In this document: positions 1-11,989 of the stretch, piece after piece
Layout: each line of letters begins with the position of its first letter
Position numbering within the stretch: position 1 is the stretch's first letter
Notes under the pieces: generated by a model
Seen by the model: the letters and a program-made list of their open reading frames with translations, nothing else
Database searches by the model: none
Told to the model about the DNA's origin: nothing
Source: Rhabditoides inermis
Taxonomy: Eukaryota; Nematoda; Chromadorea; Rhabditida; Rhabditidae
Length of the DNA: 64,000 nt
Assembly (NCBI GenBank): GCA_963966185.1
Contig: CAWZYM010000028.1
Location: 1-64,000 of the forward strand
Direction of reading: 5' to 3'
Program-made: the position numbers and the translations under genes

Positions 1-250
1 AGCTTGTTGGTCTTCATTGCCTCGGCGAGAACAGGACAGTTGGGAGGAGGACGGGAACGCATGTCCGACAGCCAAGGAGGCGAGGTGGCTGAATACGTAT
101 AACTGAGAATCAATCAATAAATCAATACCTTCAACAGCCGCGGCGGGGATCACTTTGAATAGGAAGCAGTCGAGTTCGTCGAGCAGTTTCATAGTGTGCT
201 CGACAGCACCAAGGGACCAGAAGAGACGAGCATGGTCACACTGAACAGGA

Positions 251-285
<35 letters not shown>

Positions 286-1265
286 CTCAACTCACGTTCG
301 CTTGGACACAGTCCCGCACTCGCCATCCGTGCTGCTGCCAATCACGCTGCTGCTTCAAACCGCGCTCCCACTAAATTATTCGCTAAACAATCAATATGCA
401 ATCGATAATCTCACGTGATCGAGAAGGGGGTCGAGGTGCGCGAGGAGGGCCGTTTTGACGGCGTCGGAGAAAGCAGAGAACGAGCCGTGCTCAGGAGATT
501 CGGACACTTCCAGAACTCTGGAACAATAGAACAATCGAGGAATCAAGTAACCTATGAACACTGCGAACACAGCCACTCACCTCGAGGAGTGCTTGCTGAA
601 GTCGCTGCGGATCCGTTCCATCAACTGAGAGCGTGTCTTCTTCTCCTTGGCACGCGTCACGTCAACCTGAACAATCCGCCAATCGTTTGAACACGTGAGG
701 TACAAATTCTTTTTCAATGATAAGAATCACTAACCACGATGAGCCACTGCGCATTGGCGGCGATGAGAGAAGCGAACCACTCGGCCGCGTGGTGACGCAC
801 CGTCGTCCTGGAGGTGGACAGGTAAACAAGCAATTAATGAACAATCAAACAAGGTGAGCCAATACCTTACCTGTATTCTTCGACGGTGGCGGCAGTGATG
901 AAGAATAGGTGGAGGAAGGGTGCGGAGGCGCACTTGCTCAGTGGCAGGTCCGCAATCGGTACCACCTCCTTCTCATCGTACGGCACGAACGTCAGCGGGA
1001 ACGTGATCGGGTAGGGAAAGTAGGGACTGAAGACACTCATCAAGAAAGGAACTATAAGAAACACTCACCTCTTGTCCTCCCTGTTGGTGAATGCGGAGAA
1101 GAGGGCGCGCTTCCAGGAGACGCCGTGCTGGAGGAAGTGGGCGGCGAGTGCCCGCTTGTAGATGGCCACCGAGCTGTCGTTGCTCCCTCGGGACGACACG
1201 TTCACCCCGTGCGTCTTCTCGAAGCGCAGCAGCGTCGCGAGGTCCGCCGTCCACTTCGTCTCCAT
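1..1265 (-). CDS. TRAPPC10: TRAPPC10-like subunit of the TRAPP II complex (N-terminal part)
   Basis: Seven minus-strand exons can be joined in frame: 1265-1069, 1026-871, 807-735, 666-581, 517-415, 240-129 and 88 to the window edge. The first ATG is at 1265. The predicted protein has the N-terminal pattern of TRAPPC10: a block containing PFLHLFF, then a segment ending in QWLIV, a basic stretch AKEKKTRSQ leading into RIRSDFS, and later a segment ending in LLDELDCF. Human TRAPPC10 has PFLHIYW, DWLIV, IRNDF and YDELDALF in the same order. TRAPPC10 is a scaffold of the TRAPP II tethering complex, which acts as a Rab GTPase exchange factor in Golgi traffic. Only about 270 residues are in the window; the family is usually over 1,000. 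The start lies 287 bases from the divergent FCF1 start. Identification rests on remembered similarity. Confidence 0.72.
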
Positions 1266-1551
1266 GGCCGAAGCAGACACGCGCGACAACCAGCAACTGT
1301 CTCAGTTGACAGAGCTTAGGATGAAGTAGGGTGGGTGGCGATGGTATGTATGTATAAACAAAATTCGTGGAACAAAACGCGCGGGATATACCAGCCAGCC
1401 GGTCACTAAAAAATCGATCGAATCAAAACAACTGTTGCGTTGACCCAGCGAACTAGTTTCGATTTGTGGTGCTCTCATCGTACTTTTCGGCTTTTTTAAA
1501 TTTATATCATTGCATTGTTAATTTGTTTTGTCTATTTCATTTATATAGAAG
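1266..1551. promoter_or_regulatory. Shared divergent promoter region of TRAPPC10-like and FCF1 genes
   Basis: Less than 300 bases separate the two divergent start codons, so both promoters must lie here or overlap it. On the plus strand the last bases before the FCF1 ATG are atatag followed by aag, a 3' splice acceptor without a clear upstream donor, which fits a trans-splice site. No convincing TATA box is seen. Confidence 0.45.
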
Positions 1552-2744
1552 ATGGGCAAGGCGAAGAAGGCAGCGAAAAATGCCCGCATGCACGCGAAGA
1601 AGGTCATCAAGCCGACCGATCAGCGAATGTGAGTTTTTCGTAAATTTGTTTTGGTCTTTATAATGTTTATATGTCTTCTTACTTAATTAAGAGAAATATG
1701 TTTTTTTTAATCATACGTTCAGTAAGGAAGAGCATCGCGTGATCCGTAAGAAGAAGGAGGACGAGAGCAAGCCGAAACTCATCGAAGCGTGAGTTCCTTG
1801 TTCCGCATTTGTATTTTCTTATTTTGAATCATGAAGTTATCATTTACAGGCCGAAGAACTCGTCGGCTATGTTCCTGAAGTACAACAACCAGCTCGGCCC
1901 TCCCTTTCACGTGCTCATCGATACCAACTTCATCAACTTCTCGGTCAAGAACCGAATCGACGTGATGAAGGGATTCATGGACTGTCTATACGCAAAAAGT
2001 TAGTTATAAAAATGAATTGATGTTGCATTATTGCCTTTTCAGCTATCCCCTACGTCACTGACTGCGTTCTCGGCGAGTTGGAAAAGCTCGGACACAGGTC
2101 AGCCTTTGAAACAAACATTGTATCAAATATGGATATAAAATGGTGAGAATGTGTTGCCTTCAGGTTCAAGATTGCACTGAAGATCATCAAGGACAACCGC
2201 TTCCAGCGTCTGTCGTGCAGCCACAAGGGCATCTACGCTGATGACTGCCTCGTCCAAAGGGTTACACAGGTACCGTTTAGTATACTGATTATGTGCCAAC
2301 TCCGCCTCCATATATAATATTTTATAATATCACATCTTTTACATATACATTTGAACACACACGATAAATCTGTATAACTCTGCATCAACAAACAACAATA
2401 TCTCTGTGAGCTGTGGCAATATAACTACAGTATTATCTGCATCGAATAATGGCTTGATTCACGCTGTGCATTCACAAAAGCTAAGGCTACAAATAATACT
2501 GGTGTTATGTGATCAAAGAGAGAGTGAGAGAAAGCGGTGCTGTGGTCTCTATGACTAATACTGACTACTGTACGGCTACTGTATGAAGATCATGTTGCAG
2601 CACAAGTGTTACATCGTGGCAACGTGCGATAAGGACCTGAAGCGTCGCATCCGCAAGATCCCCGGAGTGCCCATCATGTACCTCTCCGGCCACCGCTACT
2701 CGATCGAACGCATGCCCGACGCGTTCGGAGCCCCCGTCAACTAG
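1552..2744 (+). CDS. FCF1: FCF1, PIN-domain rRNA-processing protein
   Basis: Six exons (1552-1628, 1723-1788, 1850-1998, 2043-2097, 2164-2269, 2601-2744) join in frame to 198 codons, the normal FCF1 length. The protein starts with a lysine-rich tail ([18 protein letters not shown]) and then has the PIN fold with [14 protein letters not shown], followed by [10 protein letters not shown] and [13 protein letters not shown], ending in [15 protein letters not shown]. These blocks are hallmarks of FCF1, a component of the small-subunit processome needed for early cleavages of pre-18S rRNA in the nucleolus. In this family the PIN active site is often catalytically weak or inactive. The ATG follows atatagaag, a probable spliced-leader acceptor. 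The gene converges on the syntrophin gene, with only 55 bases between the two stop codons. Confidence 0.95.
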
Positions 2745-2799
2745 GTGGGTTTCCGCCCACCCGTTTGTGCTTGAAGTAGTTGATGTGTGTGGAATGAGG

Positions 2800-5355
2800 T
2801 TATGCGTATAGTCCGAGCCGGTAGACCTTTGTGGCGAGGAATGAGTGTAGAATGAATACGATGGGCTTGGCCGATGAGAGCAGGTCCATCTCCTGCAGTG
2901 TACACATTGTTATTGTTGTCTTGTTTGTTTCCCTCTCGCATTGTCTTTGTTGTTATGTTTTGATTATATAAATTGTTATAGTCTATAGTCGTGTAAACTC
3001 GCCTGTTCTCCGGTGGGAGGACCGAAATCTATCCACATAATGGAGCTGCCGTCGTCTCCGGTGGCTCGGATCGCATCGAAGGGTTGTCTCCACATTGTCT
3101 CTCCTCCAGGACCAATCAGGGAGACACCCTGCAACGTTCTCATTCAGTTTGGATAGCATAAGCTAATGTACTCACGTCGTCTAGTGATAACACGAGCTCA
3201 CAGTTGTCTCCTTGCCAAACACAGGGGGCTGACACCTGAAATGGGGAAATAAATGTGAGAATGAGAAATAATTTTATCCGTACCTGTTGCGTGTCGACAC
3301 ACGCCTCGTAGCTCCCGAGAACCATGCTGCGCACCCAACGCGCCAGGTCCGAGTGCGTCTCCACCCTGCAAGCGGTGGATAAGATTATGCGTTGATGAAC
3401 ATTGCTGATCAACTCATCAACTGACCGTAGTGTGTGCGTGCGCACTCCCTGCTGAGTCCCCGTGCGAATGCGGAATGAAATCACGTCGGAAAGACCTGAA
3501 GTCAAGTTAATAGTAGTAGTACTGTAGAAAGTACATTACCTCTCAAAACGGGGGCGGTCCTGCTTGTGGTCTGGACAACCCTGGTGGCGACTAGAGGGCG
3601 GGTGAGTCGCGGCTCGGCCCACTCCGACTGAAAACGGAACTGTGATGAATCGAGATAGATGCGAACCTTCAATTGCGGCACGGCCTCGTAGAAGAGGAGT
3701 TCGGATTGGGTGAGCGCGACGAATCTCGGCTTCCACATCGACACGCCCTCCTCGTTCACCTGAACTTCCACGATTTGTTCCTTCTATGTATGGCGATGTT
3801 ACTACTCTGAATGTTGCCTCTTCCCTATTTCACAGCGGCGGGGCGCATAACAGCTAATCTACCTCACCCTCCTCCACTAATGAGAAGCGCACTCATTAGT
3901 GGAGGAGGGTGAGGTAGATTAGCTGCATTTGGAATGGAAAGAGAGCTGATGCACTGACCTGCTCGGCTACCCAGCCCATGCGGCGCACGCTCGGATGTCC
4001 GCCGAGCATGAGATTCACCTGCAAGCAGAAGAAAAGTGGATGAGAAAGCGAGAGGGGGGATCTCGTACCTGTGCGAGTGCCTGTGTGAGGAGTGCGTTGC
4101 AGGATGCGTGTAGTGCCTCGAACCACTGGTCTGCCTCCCCCGCCGACCCACAGCGGAACGCGAGCTGGTGTCGCCCCGATGGAGAGCGCATCTGCAACGC
4201 GCACTTTCTCTATCACTTTTTGTTTTCATCAACATAACAACATCACTGAATCTATGCAGCGGTTTCTCACCTCGAATATCCTTCCTTCCGCATCGGCGTC
4301 TATTCCGGCTCGGGCGACGTACGCGAGTTTCAGGCCGACGGCGCGGATGCGGTCGCGGGACTGGAGATGACAGAGGTGACTGTAGATGTGTGACATCACT
4401 CACCGCCACATCGTCGTCCCACACGATTCGATCGACCACGTTCTCTCTGCGAACCAACTCGTCCCGCTTGTATTGGACTGAAAACAGATAGTAGAGGGGG
4501 AAGAGGTGGTATTTTGTTATTTCTAATTCACATGCGTCATCGGAGAATGTAGCAATGTGGATGTGCATAATCACATCTGGCATCGCTTAGCGAGGAAGAA
4601 GAATCCTGTGTGGGAGACAGGGGAAATACTACGCTGTGCCGGCCGCTGGGCATTAAATCGACTCGTCTCCATTTCTCGCGCACGCCTGCATTACCTATGC
4701 CAGCGAGCATCGAGCATACACCACAAATGTAATCATATCAGCGTTCGGCCGCCGCAAACTAGACGAGCCAAAACCCAATTGGCCGAAGACGGGAGCGGGA
4801 AACAAAGACTGCGCGATAAGGCGGGCGAGGGAGGAGGAGAGAGATAGGGGGAGGGGAACGGACCGTGTAGGTCGACGACTCTGCCGGCCCTCTTCAGTGC
4901 GCGCACCGCCTCGTCGTGGGAGGCGTCGATCAACGGCTCCCCGTTCACCGCCAGAATAGCATCTCCCACGAACAGCTCCCCCGTCTGGTCGGCAGCCATG
5001 CCCTTGAAGATCTTGCTGAAAGAGGGAAGTGAAGGAAGGGTCGGTTAGAGAGAGAGACGTACCTGATGATGATAGGCATGTTGTTGTCCCTGCCTCCTTT
5101 GATCGAGATGCCCAGTCCATTTCCGTCGTACTTCACCACTCTCACCGTCCGCTTCTCAGACTCCAGGTCGTTGTTCTGCTCGCCTTCCATTGCCTGAAAC
5201 CACATTTGCATACTTGCCCATGTTATTATCATGTACCTGATAATCTCTTGATCTTTTTTTTGATAAACTATCAAACATCGTTCATGTGATCTCACTACGC
5301 CGTGTCACTACGGCTCATCATCAAAGGACGAAGGATATGGGGAAGGATAGAGAAA

Positions 5356-5409
<54 letters not shown>

Positions 5410-5622
5410 GGGCGGCGACACACTAGACAGTCTCTCTCTCTCACTCCGCACAAGGCAAACAATATGCGTCGGTCAATGCATTTCCGAGTCTACTTCCTCT
5501 AGCCGTAGCTGCCGTGTCTACCGTACCTGTAGTGTGATGGCTGTTGGATCGAGAGTGGCGAGGAGTCGGTGCCATTCTGACTGCACCAGCACGTCTAGAA
5601 GGCCACTGCGCAGCGCCGCCAT
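2800..5622 (-). CDS. Syntrophin, adaptor of the dystrophin complex
   Basis: Fourteen minus-strand exons: 5622-5527, 5194-5063, 5015-4864, 4477-4404, 4360-4271, 4191-4069, 4018-3959, 3783-3667, 3627-3540, 3495-3426, 3365-3284, 3235-3176, 3128-3003 and 2892-2800, about 454 residues. In order the protein shows a short split PH1a segment (GLLDVLVQ), a PDZ domain with the ligand loop GLGISIKGG, then [11 protein letters not shown] and [12 protein letters not shown], the second half of PH1, a PH2 domain, and the C-terminal syntrophin-unique region ending [15 protein letters not shown] then YRLGLYA. The order matches vertebrate and worm syntrophins, which link dystrophin to channels and signalling proteins at the muscle membrane. 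The intron before the last exon appears to use a GC donor (gcgagt). The intron between 3784 and 3958 holds a perfect hairpin. Confidence 0.9.
3851..3925. repeat. Perfect 34-bp inverted repeat with a 7-base loop (hairpin) in a syntrophin intron
   Basis: Bases 3851-3884 (starting cagctaatctacctcaccc) are the exact reverse complement of 3892-3925, separated by aagcgca. Pairing stops abruptly at both outer ends. The hairpin lies in a 175-base intron and would be transcribed on either strand. It could be a small inverted duplication, the remnant of a foldback element, or a small-RNA precursor. Confidence 0.9.
5361..5406. repeat. (GA)n microsatellite in the first syntrophin intron
   Basis: An uninterrupted GA run of more than 40 bases. 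Comparable CT or GA runs recur in introns throughout the window. Confidence 0.95.
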
Positions 5623-5814
5623 CGCAGCCGCAGAATAGACACTGCTCTGCGTATCTGCTGCCTATAGTGAGTGCCCGCGGGCAGAGGCAGCACTCTCGCC
5701 GCCTCGCCGCCTCACCCCCACTCCTCGCTCGATATCCGACTGACTGACTGGAGAGAGTGAGAGCTCTGCTCGCGGCTCTCGCAAATCGAACAGCTGATCG
5801 GTGTAATGTGACTG

Positions 5815-5851
<37 letters not shown>

Positions 5852-6320
5852 CTTCCGGCTGGAAGACACTTCCTTTTTCAGCATCTGCTCCTCGATAAGT
5901 TTTAATCAAAGGCGATTTGTAGTACGTATTTCACTTTACATTTCTTATATAAATGTAATTTACTCATAAAACGTTTCATTCCTGTCTTTGACGAGTCTTG
6001 TGATCAATACTTCCTCCATTGCTCTCCAACATGCAAATGTTTTCGCGTCTCGCATTAGCTGTTTGTTGCAATTCACATCACATCGGCTGTTGTTTATTCA
6101 TCGCCATATGTGTGCATCTGTCGATACCACCGTTCCATCTCCTCTAAACTCTCATCGCGACCGCATTGCGTCATTTCCCATTGCGTCAATTTGTATCGCT
6201 GATAAGGGCGCATAAGATGATAGCCAACGTTTAGACTATAATCCATTTGCAGAAAGAAAGAGAAATCGAGCGGATGCGCTCGGTTCTTTTCGCATTGTGA
6301 TATATAACGTATTCGCAGAC
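5623..6320. promoter_or_regulatory. Divergent intergenic region, syntrophin (-) and IP6K (+)
   Basis: No coding exon is recognisable. It contains a (GA)n run at about 5816-5848 and AT-richer DNA near 5930-5960. Immediately before the IP6K ATG is attcgcagac, a 3' splice acceptor that fits a trans-splice site. Confidence 0.45.
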
Positions 6321-7285
6321 ATGCAGTTGTCAGGATTCAGACATCAGGTTTGGATAATTTATATAGAGATCTTTATATTTATCTTTTAAAATTAATATTG
6401 CCCTGTCTAGGTTGGTGGCCACTTTGGTCTGTTGGAGCTGCCCGGTCACGTGGCAAAGCCATTGAATGCGAGGTGAGGAGAGAGAGAAAGAGAGAGAGAG
6501 AGTGAGAGAGAGTGAGAGAGAGAGAGAGAGAGAGATCACGCATCCCATTGAAAAGAGGGAAAGGGGTAAGGGAGAGGAACATCATTTCAGAGAAAGCGCG
6601 TTCTACCAGCGCATGAACGAGGCACTCCGACAGTTCACTCCAAACTATTGCGGTGAGAGAGTGTTCTTCTTTGTCAAACAATCTTTTCTCACACTCCTCC
6701 CTCGTCAGGTCGTATTCGCGTGTCTGTCTCTGTGGCGACGACTGGGGAGATGGCACTCTCATCCGACCAAGTACTCCACTGCCACAGCGCCATGACAAGC
6801 ATGAAGGCGGTCTGCTCCCCCTTTCTCTCTCCCCCCCCCTCTCTCTCTCCCTCCCCCCTCTCCCTCCCACCCCTCTCTCTGTTCCAGCTGGACTCCTCTC
6901 CAATGCGCTTCCGTCTGTCGGATGAGGGTCGAGTAGAGGTGGTGGGCGAGTGTGACAAGGCCAACAACCACTGGGCAGGCGTCTGCCAGGCTAAGGTCCG
7001 CACCACAGCAAACTGTAGTATTCAATTGTAGTTGATGTATGCGACAAACTGGAGTGTCTTATGTGCTTGTCAGGTGGTTCGTCGCTTGCTGGACGGTGCT
7101 CCATCCGCATTCATCGTCCTGGAAAACGCCGTCGCCGGATTCAACCGGCCATGCGTGTTGGACTTAAAAATAGGTTAGTTTCTTTGTACACTTCGTTATT
7201 CATTCATGTCTTTTTTCCAGGCACGCGACAGCACGGCGACGACTGTAGCGAGCAGAAGATGCGGCGGCAGACAATCAAGGTACGC

Positions 7286-7323
<38 letters not shown>

Positions 7324-7435
7324 AAATCTCCATGTCAGTGTCGCGAGTCGACGTCGGCCTCTCTGGGTGTTCGCGTGGTAGGCATGCAGCTCTTCGATCC
7401 TGTAACCAGGGCGGCAACGTTCGTGGATAAGGTAT

Positions 7436-7480
<45 letters not shown>

Positions 7481-7967
7481 TAGACAGAGGGAGAGAGAGA
7501 TGGAGAGAGAGGGAGATAGAGAGATCCTCTTTCGTCCAGGTTGAGGGTCGTCGTTTGGACGCCGCGGGATTCACATCAACCCTTCAAAAATTCGCGCTCG
7601 CAGCAGGTACCCTCTCTAACATGTACAGCCTCATCGCCTACCCACGCAGGCCCGTCTCGCCTCTCCCATCTTCGCTCGCGTCTCCTCTTCTTGCGAGAAG
7701 TGGTGGAAGAGAGCGAGGGCTACCGCTTCTTTTCCAGCTCCATATTGATAGCCTTCGACGCGGAGGTACGTCAGATGTCATACTCCCTCATCAACCTCTC
7801 ACTTCACCTTTCAGCCAGCAGATACGTCTGACGTCATCCGGCTCTTCCTCATAGACTTTGCGCATTCCACGTTCACAGGCTTCTGTGAGGACCTTGTCTA
7901 TCCGGGTGCGGATGATGGATGTCTCCTGGGAATCGACTCCATCCTCGCAGCCCTATCCCTTCAGTGA
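6321..7967 (+). CDS. Inositol hexakisphosphate kinase (IP6K)
   Basis: Eleven exons (6321-6347, 6411-6472, 6591-6652, 6709-6809, 6888-6995, 7074-7173, 7221-7279, 7339-7431, 7540-7606, 7650-7765, 7815-7967) give 315 residues. The kinase signature PCVLDLKIG is followed at once by TRQHGDDCSEQK and SASLGVRVVGMQ, the IP6K pattern; IPMK and IP3K differ after the first motif. IDFAHS near the C-terminus supplies the metal-binding Asp, and RFFSSSIL precedes it. The N-terminus begins HQVGGH as in IP6K1. The enzyme phosphorylates InsP6 to 5-InsP7. It lacks the long, variable central insert of vertebrate IP6Ks, so it is near the lower size limit. The donor after exon 4 is uncertain: gcg then gtctgc is taken as GT, but a GC donor three bases upstream is possible. 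It converges with TMED3. Confidence 0.88.
7437..7515. repeat. (GA)n microsatellite in an IP6K intron
   Basis: A long, slightly interrupted GA run fills most of the intron between exons 8 and 9. The preceding intron has a CT run at 7285-7320, so both orientations occur within one gene. Confidence 0.95.
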
Positions 7968-8292
7968 CTCCTTTCCACAGAGGCTTGTTCTGTACATAAC
8001 AAGGGCTAGATTCCATTGGGTTCAGAAATGTTTTATTGTGTTACAATTGAATTGAAAAACAAAATAAATATTTATTAGAATTATGTCAATTACACACAGT
8101 ATCACAAATTCACCACAGAAAGGTGGGGAGACTCGACTACATTGCTGCAATAAATATGCACGCTAACAACAGACATCAGACTTATGCGCAAATATTTGTT
8201 ATACATGTATAGGCAATACACGAGTAGCCCGAAATTGAAAAGATACTGAACAACTCATACTGAAAGTATTGTACAGGAGGAGTGGAAAGGTC
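7968..8292. terminator. Convergent 3' region of IP6K and TMED3 with AATAAA signal
   Basis: AATAAA at 8063 lies about 95 bases after the IP6K stop and fits its polyadenylation signal. The rest of this 325-base gap shows no coding sequence. Confidence 0.55.
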
Positions 8293-9342
8293 TCAGTAGC
8301 GCGAGCGCTTATCCGAGAAGAACGAACGGAGAAGCAGCACCTACAATAAAGGAATAATGACGTCATTAAATATACACACAGTAACCGTTTGCGTTTCCCA
8401 TCCAGCTCAATCGTGACACAGATACACCCCATACCAAACGTATCAACTATCGAATCCCTCGCGTGTTCCGTACCTGGGCGACTCCGATGAGGACGATGAC
8501 GCACGTCTGTCCGATCGACCAGAGAAGCACGCGCTCGTTCAGCTGCTCGGCGCGCTTGCGGCCGGTCGCCTCGCGGAGACGGTGGTGCGTCTGGTAGTCG
8601 TCCACCTGCAGACGTCTCTCTCCCTCCCCCTCCCATCTCTCTCTCCCTCTCGGGTACTCACGACGCGGAGCTTGTCTGCGATGGAGACGGCGCTCGTCTC
8701 GAGCTGTCCCATCGCGTGGGCGGCGGGAGTGACGGCGCCGGTACGCTGCCCGAGCTGCAGAAGGGACAAGTCCATCGGCAACAGACACGGGTTAGACAAG
8801 AACACGTATCACATGTATCACATGGGTTATGATAGATAATACAAGTGACCGAAATGTCTCACCTGCCAGTCCATGTACACTACTCTTGTGGGAGAAGGTG
8901 GAGAACTCGTTGGAGAAGCACGCCTTGTACGTACCCTCCACCTCTGTCTTCCAGTTGAAGCTGAATCATGGGTGTCCGGATAATACTATCACAGGCCCAA
9001 GCAACAAGTAACCACATACTTTCGAAACATAAACGAAAATCGTACCTGTCGTACTGCTTCTTCGTGTCCTTGTAGAGCACCTTTCCGTTCGGGTCTTCCA
9101 GAGTCATATCCACGTCATACTGTCCTCCAGTCACTACCTGCAAACGAGAATGCAAATGTGACACTATATGTAGAACATCGTAATTAGTTTTCACGATTAC
9201 ATACCTGGAACTCGAGAATCGCGTCGACGCCGGCCTTGGCATCCTCGTAGAAGCATTGGTTCGCGTTGTCGGGCAGCTCGAAGGTGAGCTCGATCGCAGA
9301 GCCCACTGCCACTAGCAACGCAAGCGAAACAAGCTTGAGCAT
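8293..9342 (-). CDS. TMED3/p24-gamma cargo receptor, with an apparent one-base frameshift
   Basis: Six minus-strand exons: 9342-9205, 9137-9046, 8960-8863, 8754-8662, 8605-8474 and 8340-8293. The predicted protein has a signal peptide ([16 protein letters not shown]), a GOLD domain starting [10 protein letters not shown] and including TGGQYDVD and TKKQYDS, then [13 protein letters not shown], a coiled coil with the family landmark THHRLREA, one membrane helix ([15 protein letters not shown]) and a short tail with RSFFSDKR. p24 proteins cycle between ER and Golgi, and the tail diphenylalanine and basic residues bind COPII/COPI coats. The summed exons are 601 bases, one more than a multiple of three. 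The extra base lies near 8880, where AGTAGTGTAC stands for an expected codon pair SV then YMDWQ. A sequencing error or a real lesion are both possible. Confidence 0.85.
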
Positions 9343-9959
9343 GGTTACTGAATGACATGATTGCGTACGCTAATGTTAATCAAAACAATGAAATGTATCA
9401 ATAAAACGTATAAAATATATCACCAAAACAACTAAACAGATTGATTGGTGAGTTGGTCAAAGTGTTTGGCGCGCTAAGAAATATTGTCTGCGCATATGAG
9501 GTTTTCGCGCAAATTGTTTCCCGCATGCGGAGCTGCAATGCACAAGTGGTGTAGAGCTGATGTTTTTTGAGGATATTATTCATGTTCATTTCTCCTGTTT
9601 TCTTCATGTTACCATTCGTGTTTGTGTTACTAAAGCTCTCCATGATACCTTTAACATACGATGTAATGAAGAGGAGAATAAAAGCAATCTGGTGAGCGGG
9701 AAACGTCACAGTTTCAAAGGACACATTTGGCGCCAAAATCTGCTGTTGTCTGGTCTTGTGCCCATGATATGAGTCCAATTACTTGATATCTCATAGGTGG
9801 CCTTGTCTTTTATTAGGTCATCATTTCTTTTCCTCTACAGCGTTCTTGTTCTTCTTAAAATCCAGTATCACCTTATTTTTATAGGATTTGATACTCGTAT
9901 TTGCTAGGAAATGCGTTTTAAACGTTGTTACTATAGTATTTATTGTTATTTCAGGGGAT

Positions 9960-11916
9960 ATGGTCCCAAAGGTTGCTGCGATTGCCGACCAGCCTGCAAA
10001 GAGGAAGCGCGGCCGCCCCAGGAAGGACTCTGTGAGCATCTTAATGACTTTGCACATTGATCTTGAAGATCACTGTGATAAATAAAGTGATAGATGTAAT
10101 AAGGAAGAGGACGGTGAACACCCAGATTTCTTGTAACATTGCATATTCAGCTGCCCACTGCTGTCACGCCTACCTCGCCTTCCTCTGATACCGAGAACGT
10201 TAGTAGTACGGGATTGATTGATATAATCTTTCCTCATTGTATTGCAGAATGGTGCATCTTCTTCGGGTGCTAAGCGCGTTAGTGAAGGTTCCAGCTGGCT
10301 GACAAGACTAACACCACCCAGGTGAGAAGATTGTGATGCATGAATATGATGAAAGTTGAAACCTTACTCACACTCCTCTCCATTTGCAGAAGTCGTCGGC
10401 GAAGCGCACTCGCCTGAGCATCGCGGAGAAGATTGCCAAGCCGTCTCCCAAGGCGGTCAGGGACAAGAACCAGACTGACAAGTCTCCCGCAAAGAAGAGG
10501 ACGAGGAGAAGGCGAGTGTGTCGTGCCCATCTGAGTCTGAGTGTATCTATCTGATAAGTTTCAGCAGCGCTGCGACGTCTACTGTCAATGCTGATGAGGA
10601 CAAGGAGAATGCTCAGAAGGAGGAGATGGTTGATGTGAAAGACGTGAAGAACGTCTCGGACGAGAACATAGAGGCGGAGGCTGACGAGAAGGATACCGAG
10701 CAGGTGCACACTGCACACACTTCCACTCAGCTCGTTCCTGTACAGGATACTCAGCCGACGCAGTTCGCCGAGTCGCTGAATGGTAATTCTAGACTTTGTA
10801 TGTCACGATAGACTTTGTGCAAACTGATTCTTGCAGTGCTATGGGACGATCTGACTTCGGACGCTCACAGGGCGCGCGGACTGCCGTTCCTCTATCGCAC
10901 CCACAAGATGGCGCGTTGCGCCAAAAAGCCCGCCGAGAAGGAGCAGGAGACGTGAGTCGGTATCGCCATGGCTTGTTTCCATACGCATTGTTTGAGTGCT
11001 CCCGTGGGAAAGGGCAAGAAGTCGAAGCCGGCCAAGAGGAAGTCTGTGAGTGTCTCGCGCCGCCCGCTCCCACTACCCACGCACACACCATAGCCAATCT
11101 CGTCAACCGAATCAAGAAAAGCAAGACGGTCGGTTGCGCAAGCATTGGTTGTGGTGTTATGTCTTATGTGTACTACTTTCCAGGAGACGGATGTGCAGGA
11201 GTTCCTGTCTATCGAGTACTTCAATCTGGACGATAAGACAGCTACTCGTGAGTATAGCCAGGATATGAAGGTGGGGAATGGGGTGATTGGTGGTTATTGC
11301 AGACAGCCCGCTGTGCCGTATTGAGACGACTGTCGTGTCAATCGAGAACAGCGGATCCGCTGTGGTCGTGAGTTATTATCTTCCGTCTTATGAAGTGCAA
11401 CAAGTATGCATACATGTTTGTGTGTGTTTGAGGACTGGCAGTTTGTGGCACAGCATGTGCCGACTGCCAAGGTGGCAGCTGGGGAGCGCAGCGACAAGGA
11501 GACGATGGCCAAGAGGAGACCCCATCCATGCTACGTGGAACACGTGGTCCCCAACGAGCACAAACCACTCCGTCCGGTAGGCACAGCGATGTCTTGTCAT
11601 GGTTATTCCCATTCTCAGCCACGCGTATCTTGTGGTGACTGTGACGAGCCACGTGACCCGACAGAAGACGCCGAAGAAGGCCGGAAGACGGGAGAGCCAA
11701 GTGCGCAAGAGCAGCTCTGGCAACATGGGAGAGGGGGTGGAGGTGGGTTGTATTCGAGGATCACGGTACATTCACAGTACTGTGGTACTTGTTTAGACGG
11801 TGTACATGGGCGCTCGTCTGATTGGCGAACACGAGGAGAACGCGCAGGGAAAGGAGAAGGTGCTGGCGTTCAAGTACGGCAAGCACTCGATCCACCTCCT
11901 ACCGTGAGTATCTCCC

Positions 11917-11989
<73 letters not shown>

